Source: Conidiobolus incongruus B7586 (Eukaryota; Entomophthoromycota; Entomophthoromycetes; Entomophthorales; Conidiobolaceae). From it: DNA of 43,126 bases. Positions 33,959 to 43,126 of this stretch are shown here, in pieces. Each line of letters opens with the position of its first letter. The first letter of the stretch is position 1. The position numbers were made by a program, and so were the translations under genes. The notes under the pieces are model-generated. The model saw only the letters and a program-made list of their open reading frames with translations, did no database searches and was not told the origin of the DNA. Location: contig JNEM01013709.1 in assembly GCA_000697335.1 (NCBI GenBank), forward strand, positions 1 to 43,126. Direction: 5' to 3'.

Positions 33959-35310
33959 ATGAAAGCTACGAGTGATATAAATTGGTCCTTTATATTGGGT
34001 TTAAATGATCTCCATCCCTATTTGAGTCAAAATCAATTAGTTGAACTGAGTACACTATCCAAATTTATTCGAAACAAACTTAAATCACGGATTTTTCAAA
34101 CAGTACACTTTTACAAATATCCTCCAAAAACCGATAATTCTGCCAAGAGAGTAGATCCAGGTAATTTAACGTATAGCCCAGTTATTTCAAATGATATACT
34201 TAATAAGGGTTAGAATTAATATCAAATCTCAATAAGATGCGAAATGATTTTGGATTTTTCAAGCAATATCCTACCACTTTGATTATTGAAAATGACTCTA
34301 TTTGGAATTATTCGTTAGAGATTACAAAAATGTTTAATAATATCAAACATTTAACCATTAAACAGATATTTTTGCCTTTAGAAGCTTTCATTCAAATGCT
34401 AGCATCCCTCGGTAAACTGGAGTCTTTGAAGCTAACTAACACAATCTTTGTTCAAAATTCAAATGACCAGCCTCTCTTGGACCAAATTCAACTTCCAAAA
34501 ACTTTGAAAAAGCTTCAAGTTACACGTTGTCAGACAATCCAATCCCATTTTACTGAAGATCCTAACATTCTGGATTACCATTATTCCATATACCACGATA
34601 GATCGCAAGACTTCATCATCCCACCACAACACTTCCCCAGCCTAGAGCACCTATCATACCGAACTTTTAACGACTTCCAAAAGCATCTAACTCAATATTT
34701 AGTATTGAATCCCCATATCAAATCCATCAGAACTTTTATTCACGAGTTCACCTTTGAAACTATCCAATTACTTCAAGTTTGCCACGGATTAACTCAACTC
34801 AAAATCAATGTACCCATGATTTTCGAAGATTTCCCAACTGATGAAATCACCAGCTTTAATTCCCTCAAGTCACTCCAATGTTTCTATATTGATAATGATA
34901 ATTACGAAATGTTTGAAGAATTATGCTTATCAAGTCCCAATTTACACCATCTAGGATTTAATTATATCGATGAAATTGACGAGAAATTCTCTTCACTTTT
35001 ATTACAGCTCGACAAATTAAAGCATCTTACACTTGTTAACGGTAATGGTTATGACACCATTACATTCCAGTTAAGTCATAACAGCCCTGTCCAATTAATT
35101 GAATTACACGATTTCTGTCCCAATAATATCGATTTGACGAAATTTGAACATTTAAAAAATTTGAAGCGTATAACAATCAAGGCTGTCGAATACCATGAGT
35201 ATGAAGATCATTTAGATTGTTACTCCAATTATAAACTATTTGATAATTTTGTAAATTGGAAATGTTGCTATTCACCAAAATCAATTCAGTGTTATAGGAT
35301 TAAAAAGTGA
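33959..35310 (+). CDS. F-box/leucine-rich-repeat protein, two exons
   Basis: Likely substrate-recognition subunit of an SCF-type ubiquitin ligase, acting in cytoplasm or nucleus. Exon 1 (33959-34160) encodes an F-box-like start: NWSFILGLNDLHPYLS, then LVELSTLSKFIRNKLKSRIF. A 53-nt intron (34161-34213) joins it in frame to exon 2 (34214-35310), giving 432 aa. Without the intron the frame stops at 34211 and the rest lies in another frame. Exon 2 holds irregular LRRs, for example NIKHLTIKQIFL, GKLESLKLTN, LKKLQVTRC, FPSLEHLSY, NLHHLGFNYI, KLKHLTLVN, VQLIELHDF and NLKRITI, ending IQCYRIKK. There is no signal peptide or membrane segment. It is the only intact member here; related broken copies lie at 14908-16360, 30300-31290 and 36232-36336, so the family is expanding and decaying locally. 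Confidence 0.8.
34161..34213 (+). other. 53-nt intron in the F-box/LRR gene
   Basis: GTAATT donor after CCAG, TTAG acceptor, and CTTAAT as a possible branch site close to the acceptor. Removal turns two reading frames into one, with the junction reading RVDP-E-LISNLNKM. Confidence 0.7.
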
Positions 35311-36231
35311 ATAAACTCAAGTATTCGATAATTCCCGTTATAAAAAATTATTATATGGCAATCATAATAACTACCTTAATGATATCTAAACAGATTAAAC
35401 GATCATCCCTAATTACTAATAATACTTACAATTGTCACTTAATATTTTTATATAGAATCGAAAGTAAAACTGTTCTCATTAAAGCGGTAGTATTATTCAA
35501 TCACATGAATTTAACATATCAAAGATAATTAAATGAATTTTTATCCTAGATAATTTAGCAGGTTAATATATTAAATAACATGATTTATGTAACTGTTAAT
35601 TTATTAATTTAATTCAAGTAAATAATGAATAAACCAAATGTAGTTTTGTTTTAAAATATCAAGATATCCCCCAAGTAATAAAATCTTTAATTAATCAAAA
35701 ATTCTTAAAATTTTGAATTGAAATTTCTTATTATAATTGATATAAATAAAAATATTGAATATACTATAATAATCAAAGTTATCATTAATTAATAGATCAT
35801 TTTTGAATTTTCATTATGTTTATTATTTCAATATGTACAAATAGCTCTGAGCATTAACATGTTGAATCTAGTTAAATTTGATTTTTGTTAATCACTTAGG
35901 TTGGAGAATAAATTTATACAAATTGTCAATATTTAATCTTTTATAATGAAACTGTGTTGTAATATTATAAGGACAATATATTCTGCATTGGAAGTTAATT
36001 AGACTTTTAATAATATTGACTCTAAAAATATTGACAATTATATAATTTTTGAAAATATTTATTTATAAAATATTTTTTATTGATGTTATATTTATTTGTT
36101 TTTGAATCACTTACATTTAAGTTATAGATTTTAATTATAGAATTTATCTATTTTATTTAAAAAATAACAAGCCGTCAATCACGATTGTAATTGATTGAGT
36201 AATGACTTTACATTGATAGTAGTAAAATTAA
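35311..36231. other. intergenic region after the F-box/LRR gene
   Basis: No supported gene. A frame of 57 codons from ATG 35355 to TAA 35528 overlaps the likely 3' untranslated region but shows no features of a real protein. Confidence 0.4.
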
Positions 36232-36336
36232 ACAGCAACAAGATCTTACCTGTAACTGGAGCTGGATATTAGGTTTGCAAAATGATTTTATACATATCAA
36301 AAATCAAATTCTACCCATTCTTGAAGTTTACGAAAA
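36232..36336 (+). pseudogene. N-terminal fragment of an F-box/LRR gene
   Basis: One frame reads CNWSWILGLQNDFIHIKNQ and continues LPILEVYEK before stops. This matches the start of the intact gene (INWSFILGLNDLHPYLSQNQ). No ATG precedes it and no LRR part follows that I can recognise. Confidence 0.5.
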
Positions 36337-36737
36337 GTAATAGTGTCAACAGAGGAATCTTTAATATTTTAAATCGGTTATAGTTTTAAATGCTAAAAGA
36401 TATTGTATAGAATACAATTATTATATTAACGACTATCTTTTACATGTCCTTTTGTAAATTATTTATTAATTAGGACTAGGGCGCAGAATTTGATATTTGA
36501 TTTGGTTAAAATGATTTGTCAAATTTAATAAATACCTTCTTAGATTCCAATCTGATAGAGTGTCAATGATTCTTTAATTTTGTAGGACTGAAACTTGTTT
36601 GAATTATATATCCCAAATTATCAAAATTATTAAAATAAGAATACTATATTAATTAACATTTTCCTATTATTATCTGTAATCATGATGTTAATATAGAAAA
36701 TCCTTTTTAATACTGGAACACTATATTCAATAAGTTT

Positions 36738-36870
36738 ACAATGTGTTACAGGAGCATACAAAAATGGCGACAATAACGCTTCAAACTTTTCTTCTCTCTA
36801 AATGCTGATTGATTTGAACTAAAATACGTTCCTGGTGCATTTTACATTGTAATTGATTAATCTCAACTGT
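36738..36870 (+). pseudogene. possible decayed CBM19-like fragment
   Basis: One frame reads LQCVTGAYKNGDNNASNFSS, like the CTSGAYKCVRQG start of the domain at 28636. A second frame further on reads VPGAFYIVID, which would fit the (C)xPGxxC part of CBM19. Stops and frame changes separate them. The similarity is short and the assignment weak. Confidence 0.3.
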
Positions 36871-37741
36871 GATTGCCAAAGATAAACTAATATTTGATTT
36901 ACTTTTTTACATTTTTAATCCTCGATTTTGTATTTTTATTTTCAAAAATTTTAATTTTTTTCAACCTCAATTAATAGCATTCTCCCAACATTATATATTT
37001 AAACAATGTATTTATATTAAGAATTGAGATGTTAAATAATCATAATGTGTATTCAATGCATCTTAAAATTTCATCTTTCAATTTAACAAAAAATATTAAT
37101 TCTAATTAATAAATATGCATTAATATAAAATTATCATAAAATTATAGTAAAAAAGATAAAAGTAACTATTTGGACTTAATATTATAAAAATAAAAAAAAT
37201 ATTTATTAATCAAGAATTTATATAATATATTTATTTGTTTTATAAATTTCATTTTCATAATTTTTTAGCTTGAAGTTTTCAGATTTTTTGGTGAAATTTA
37301 ATTTTATTGAAAGATAATGCTTTAATTGCTATTTGGATAAATTGTGATAATTTGAATTAAGGATAAAAATTATTATAGAGAAATATATATAATCAAGCGA
37401 GAATATTAGAGTCTGATGATATAGAATCTATTAATCACTCTTTATTGACACATTAATTAAAAACTATTAACAAAGATTAGAATTTATTTAAAAGACATAG
37501 TTATGATTAAGTTACATTAGTTGGCCATAATAAGATATTTTTATAGTATAATATAAAATAGTCTCTAATAATAAAACATTACTTAATATTCAAAAGAATT
37601 AAGTATAAACATTATTAGCTTGACTATATAGATATTGGTTATCTAAACCAATATTTGTTTTTTATACTATGAATTAATTAAATACCAAATTAAATTAAAT
37701 ATTTGATTTATTAGCTAAAGTCATAATATTAAATTATTACC
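36871..37741. other. AT-rich spacer, no gene seen
   Basis: No open frame or transposon end. It contains a perfect 9-bp hairpin, ATATTGGTT/AACCAATAT with a 5-base loop, at 37632-37654. Confidence 0.4.
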
Positions 37742-40590
37742 TTATATTTGAAATAATGAGAAATTTTTTAATTTCTAAATTTCAAACATATTATTAGTTT
37801 GAAATAAATAAATATATACAAAGTTAATAAGAAATTGTATATTTTTAATATATATATACACTAGCCTGCAAAAGTAAGTCATAAAATAAAAATCACTTAT
37901 ATATTTACCTGTAACTTAAACAATTCTTAACTAAATTAATTTAAATTAAAGTATATAATTAAGGTATATTACCTGATTATAATAGGTTATATTTAATTAT
38001 ATTTAATATATTATTGGTTAATATATCAAATCTTAAATTTTAAATAAGGTGAGTTATAAATTTACAGGTTTAAAAGTTAAAAGGGTATGTAAAACAAAAA
38101 TTACTTAATTTTTTTTTCTTTTATTAAATTATATATATTTATACTAATATTATTATTGTAAATTATCATTTTAAATAATATTAGTATTAAAATACTTAAA
38201 TCCCTCTTTAAAAAAATTCACTTGTGTATTAATTAACTCTATAGTAAAGATAAATCAACTTGTGAGTTTGTTAGAATTACTAGTGCTAGCTAGTTTACTA
38301 TAGCTAAAGCTGTTAAAAATTATAGTAAGGATATATCTAAACTTAAACTTAAGTGTGCTAAGATTATAGATAAATATGATGAAAGGTATATTTATAGGTT
38401 GGTTAATACAAGTAAATGTTATACTACTATAGAAATATAAAAAGAATTATAAGATTATACAAGAATATTAGTTAGTATTAATACTATTATATATATTTTA
38501 TATTATAATAGATACTACTTGCACTTTAAGAAAAAACACCTTTAACTAAAAAAGTCTTATTGTAAAACCAAATAAGAGTTTAAATATCACCACTAAAATT
38601 AAACTAAAACTAATTAAAATAAGGTTATTTAGTTTAATGAAACAAAAATATACTTTAGTGGATTTAATAAAAAAACTAGATGTTTTAAAAAAAACAAAAA
38701 ATTACTTTATAACCATTATGTTATTTCAACCTAAAAATATAATAGTAGGTTAATTATAGTTTAAGGATTTATATTATCCTTTAGTATAAGGTATTTTTGT
38801 AAAGTTGATAAGGGAATTAATATTGAGATATATTAAAAAATTTTAAACAATAAATTAAAAAAAACTATTGAATAGTATAGGTTAAATAAATCAGATGTTA
38901 TTTTTTAACAAGATAATACCTTTTGTTATACTACTATTTCTACTACTAAATGGTTTAAAAATAATAAAATAACAGTTGTAAAGTAGTTTCTTTAATCTTT
39001 TAACTTTAATCTAATTAAACACCTGTAGAATTAGTTAAAAAAAATAGTTAAAGCTTTCCCACCAGTAAAAAATTTAAATGAGCTTTAAGAATATATTTAA
39101 GAAGCTTAGAACAAAATTAATTTTTTTGAATATAAGAAGTTAATTGACTCTATACTTTATAAACTTAAGGAAGTTATAAAAGCAAAAGATAAATATACTA
39201 AGTTTTAATTTTCTTTCTATAACCAAAACACATAAATTTATAACTCACCTTAGGTAAAATTTAAACTTTAATATATCAACCAAAATTTAATATAGTTAGA
39301 TTAAATATATTTAATTATAAATAAATAATATAAGTTTATTATATGTTTTAATTTAAATTAATTTAATTAAGAATTAATAGAGTTATTAATAATAATATAT
39401 ATAATTATAATTTTATGACTTACTTTTGTAGGTTAGTATATATATATATATAATAACTTTTTAAAATTAGTTGTTAAATTTAATTATATTTAAATTAAAT
39501 AATAATTATCAAAAGTTTTTTATTTTAGTATTAGTAAAACTTAACTATAAACCCTCTAAAATTATTTAAAATTTATAAATAGCTTTTAATAATAAAATAT
39601 TAATTAAATTAACAATTTATTGCTAGGTAAATTACTTTAAGTTAAGAGAAAAACTATCTAAAACTAGTTAAAATCTAAAAAATTAAATTTAATTATTATT
39701 TTTTTAATTATTAAAAAAGTGAAAAAATATATTGAAAAATACCTTTTTATTTTAGTTAAAGAATTGTCTAATCACTTTAATATTAGTTTTATAAATATTT
39801 TATTTATATTAAAGTTTAAACTCAAATTAATAAATAAAAATATAAAATAAATATTTTATAATTTAACTAAAGCTTAAAAAAAGCTAAAATAGTTATTGTT
39901 AAACAAAACTTACTAATATAATATTAGAAATTTAAACTTTTACAATAAATAATTATAATTGATGAATTTTAAATCATTATATATAATTTTTTATTAAAAC
40001 ACAAATCAAAATATTAAATTAAATTAACCTTATTTATAAATTCCTTTAAATAAATATTTTTTTAATAAGTAAATATTAATTATTATTTTTGATTATAATA
40101 GTAATACTATTATTATTTAGCTTTTAAAGGAAAATTAATTAATAACAAACTTTATATTGCTTTTTTAAATAAAAGTATTTTTAATTAGTGTTCTTAATAT
40201 AGTTTAAAAAAACCTATTATTTTATATAATAATTATAAAATATATAAATTTAAAGATATAAAAATTTTCTAATTAAAAATAACTAAAAAAAACTACCACA
40301 TCTAGTATACACTTTAGATTATAACTTATGTGATTATAATTGCTTTAAGGAATTAAAAAACCAGCTTACAAGAAAGAAAATTTCTATAAGATAATTTAAT
40401 TGGTTTGTAAAATATTAAATTTTAGTCTTTAATAAAAAGAACTATTATTTAAATATTAAATCTTTGTTAAAAGTATAGCAAAAAGTTATTAATAAAAAAA
40501 ACTATTAAATCTATATTATATATTTATTTTTATATATTATATATTAAAATATTTATTTATTTTGAATCATAAAAAATTCCTATTATTAAA
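37742..40590 (+). mobile_element. mariner transposon, hypermutated, split by a Tc1-like element
   Basis: The left end (about 37742) reads TTATATTTGAAATAATGAGA followed by TTTTTAATTTC and TTTCAAACATATT, as in the other mariners. The right end is near 40590. The region at 40291-40350 still aligns with the SPDYNLCDYN part of the transposase of the copy at 26866, here on the plus strand. A Tc1-like element sits in its 5' leader. The ends are diffuse because of mutation, so they are accurate only to a few bases. Confidence 0.7.
37859..39438 (+). mobile_element. Tc1-like element (subfamily 2), plus strand
   Basis: Ends are CACTAGCCTGCAAAAGTAAG and ...CTTACTTTTGTAGGTTAGTA, flanked by TA, 1580 bp. 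Inner repeats GTGAGTTATAAATTTACAGG (near 38049) and ATAAATTTATAACTCACC (near 39231) complete the IR/DR layout. The transposase region starts near 38191 and ends near 39208, with its start codon and many Trp and Gln codons lost. Confidence 0.8.
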
Positions 40591-41809
40591 AATACAGAGT
40601 AATATTTCAACCAAATATTTTATATTTGCTTATAGGAATCAATTATTTAAATTGCTGATAAAATTCTGTTATAGTAATTAAAATAAAAATCTTCATGCTG
40701 AATCAAAAGTCTATCCTATTATTCAAAGTTGTGAATTAGCTATTCATATATATTTAGTGAAAAAAATATAGTTAATTAATTTTAAAGCTATATAATAATG
40801 GTAAAAATGACATTAAATCTGTTAAGTTTTAAAATCTTTAATTGAATAGTTAAATAAAATACTTTTGACATTTTAATAAAAAACTAGGTCACCAATGCCT
40901 TATTAGGTATTTCTTCATAAACTGTATATTAATTGTATATATTTTTTGAAATTTGTACCAATATAAATTATAAATTTATAAATTGAATTTAAGATAGAAA
41001 ATATGTTTGTTTCATTATTTTTGTTAAAGTTTAATATTCTTTTCTTAAAATTTACGAATAATACTATCAAATACTATTAGCTCTGATTTACAATACTATT
41101 GTATTATCTCCCCTAATTATCGAGTCAATATTTTTATATTTAAATGGAATATTTATAATTCTTTATGAATCTATTTTATATAATTTTTTAACTATTATTT
41201 TATTTTATCCATTATGATTTATTTTATTTGTTGAAAAATTAGATATTAATTAAAATTAAACTACTAAGGTAAGAATAAAGAGAAAAGCCAATAATTAATA
41301 TAATGAATTTCTATTTAGCAAAAAATACATTCATTTTACCTGATAATATCAAAAATAGATCCAAAGCTTTAAAATTATTTCTATTGAAGTGATATTAATA
41401 TTACTATCCTAATGAAAATTAACTTCAATTTTTATATATATTTTATTATATATTAATCTCGACTATATATCCATAAAGCTATAAAAGAATTTCACTGAAG
41501 GTTAATTATTGGATAATATTATATATATAATTAAAATCTTACAAATTTTGATTATTACAAAATAATTTGACATGATATTCATAAAAATACTTTAATAGTG
41601 TTATATAAGAATTTATAATTACTAAGTATTATTAAATTATATTAATTATTTTTTGAGTGGTTTGTAATATATAAAATAACCAATTACTATTTTTTTTATT
41701 TTGTATATTTAAAATGACCCTTTGGTAAGAGTTATAAATTATTCAATAATATTATATTGTGACTCTACAAATTGCTAGTAGAACATTAATAATAGATAAG
41801 GAATCAGCT
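40591..41809. other. AT-rich intergenic region, no gene seen
   Basis: No open frame, transposon end or RNA gene recognised. Confidence 0.45.
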
Positions 41810-42088
41810 TGTTTATGGCTGGGTTGGTAGTTTAGGTTGGGGGGTTTTATTGGAGTTTGTTAAGGGTTTAATGGACTTCACAGTAAACCGGAGGTGATGA
41901 TGATAATGTATCCCGACAGTGGTTCTTTTGCAGACCAATTTTCAGCTGTATGTAGTGTAAAGAAGTGTATTGGGTTGCTAGAATAATGTGGCCTTGAAGT
42001 GGTGTGATAGGCCCTTTGGGGTTAGGACTCTATAACGTAATAGATCGCAAGATGAAATTAGTCGGGCTGGTTACTATATATGTAAACA
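41810..42088. other. unidentified G-rich island, possibly a solo LTR
   Basis: About 280 bases of nearly balanced base composition with a strong excess of G over C on the plus strand, abruptly bounded by DNA of roughly 15 percent GC. No open frame, tRNA or rRNA is recognised. It starts TGTTTA and ends TAAACA, a 6-bp inverted repeat with the TG...CA termini of LTRs, but the flanking bases (CAGCT and CAATA) are not a clean duplication. A structured RNA gene or another recently inserted sequence are alternatives. Confidence 0.35.
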
Positions 42089-42538
42089 CAATATATTAAA
42101 TATTTGTTTATAATTAAATATATATTTAAATATAATAATAAAAAAGCATTTTATATATTGTAAATTGATAAATATTATACTTAAATATAGTAATACAATA
42201 TCAAATATTGATAATTATTATTTATTGTTCACTAATCATTTAATTAATTATAATTCAAAATATATTAATGATATTTTTATATCATATACTTTAAATTACA
42301 ATTTGTAAATTAATATATTTATTATATAAATTAAAAAAACTTTTATATTTTAACAGTATTTAAGGTTTTGAAATAAAAAGGGTTATAATGAAAAGTTAAT
42401 TTATTTATAATCATTTATTTTGGAATTAATCAATCTGTTTTCTGTATTATGAAAAAACTTCAATATCAATATAATATTAGTTATTTTATCTTGATTTTCT
42501 GAAGGAAAAAATTAATTTGAGATTTTCATTAATTTATA

Positions 42539-43126
42539 TACTAACCCAAGAAAATAAGTCATAAAATCAAAAATATATATATTTTAATTAATAACTAAAA
42601 TAATTATATATATTAAATTACCTAAAACTATAATATATAATTAAGGTATATTATTTGATAATAGATAAATATATTTGGATATATTTAGTAAACTATTAGT
42701 AAAAATATTAACCTTTAATATTTAATAAGATAAATTATAAATTTATAGGTTTTTGAGATAAAAGGATATATTTAACAAAATATAACCATATTTCTTTTCT
42801 CTCTTTGTTATTATTTTATATAATATTTTATAGATATACTCAATTTTTCTTATTAGTATTATTATACTTAAATCCCTTTTTAAAAAAATTTATTTATATT
42901 TTAATTAACTTTATAATAAAAATAAATTAACTTATAGTTTTATCAAAATTACTAGTGTTAGTTAATTTACCATAGTTAAAATTATTAAGAATAACAATAA
43001 AAACACATATAAATTTAAAATTAAATATATTAAAATTATCAATGAATATAATAAAAAATATATTTATAAGTTAATTAATTTAAGTAAATATAATATTATT
43101 ATAAAAATATAACAAAAACTATAAGA
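42539..43126 (+). mobile_element. Tc1-like element (subfamily 1), 5' part, cut by window end
   Basis: Starts TACTAACCCAAGAAAATAAG after a TA and follows the copy at 20705 through the inner repeat (TAAATTTATAGGTTTTTGAG near 42736) into the first third of the transposase (AAATCCCTTTTTAAAAAAAT near 42870). It is AT-converted and its start codon has changed. The rest lies outside the window. Confidence 0.8.

Noticed and set aside
35307-35528. A 73-codon frame overlapping the end of the F-box/LRR gene
   Set aside because: It begins at GTG inside the stop region, has no domain or signal peptide, and lies in the likely 3' untranslated region.
41816-41836. tRNA-like A box (TGGCTGGGTTGG) suggesting a SINE
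   Set aside because: It misses one conserved base and no B box follows at the right distance, so the island stays unassigned.
41893-41960. C/D-box snoRNA from GTGATGA in the G-rich island
   Set aside because: No CTGA D box follows within the expected distance.

Overview
The window looks like nuclear DNA of a very AT-rich fungus. The gene-bearing islands hold secreted family 18 chitinases with Thr-rich tails, a small chitin-binding (CBM19-like) protein, and a family of F-box/leucine-rich-repeat (LRR) proteins. Introns, where seen, are short (53 and 89 nt) with GT...AG ends. An expanded F-box/LRR family, an extremely AT-rich genome and low-complexity chitinase tails would fit an early-diverging entomophthoralean (Conidiobolus-like) fungus. 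That assignment is inference and was not tested.

Layout. Positions 1-2660 are AT-rich with a decayed minus-strand coding relic around 1385-1905. A tandem pair of chitinase genes follows on the plus strand: an intact one at 2733-5738 (1001 aa) and a paralogue at 10430-12073 interrupted by a single in-frame TGA at the catalytic-motif tryptophan. Both share a TATA box, a 10-bp leader block at identical distances from the ATG, and an identical 10-mer around the poly(A) signal. Position 14908-16360 (minus) is a broken F-box/LRR paralogue.

Positions 16627-28184 are a transposon graveyard. A DD34D mariner (16795-23004) is interrupted by a Tc1-like element (17128-20224), which is itself interrupted by another (18396-19957). 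The same mariner also carries a much less mutated Tc1-like copy (20705-22272) and a solo LTR with a perfect 5-bp duplication (22718-22951). Another Tc1-like copy (23337-24936), a mariner end fragment (about 25490-25714) and a complete-length mariner (26866-28184) follow. The older copies have lost almost all C and G by C-to-T/G-to-A change on both strands, a RIP-like pattern.

Positions 28537-31290 hold a CBM19-like reading frame lacking a usable ATG, a predicted spliced gene for a small secreted protein (29562-29860), and a decayed LRR pseudogene. The one intact F-box/LRR gene (33959-35310, 432 aa) needs a 53-nt intron. Beyond it lie LRR and possible CBM19 remnants (36232-36870), a mariner with a nested Tc1 element (37742-40590), an unexplained G-rich island (41810-42088) and a Tc1-like element cut by the window end.

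Together the live genes point to cell-wall or insect-cuticle chitin turnover (chitinase plus small chitin-binding protein) and to ubiquitin-ligase-type substrate adaptors. The rest is birth-and-death remnants of those same families plus hypermutated DNA transposons.
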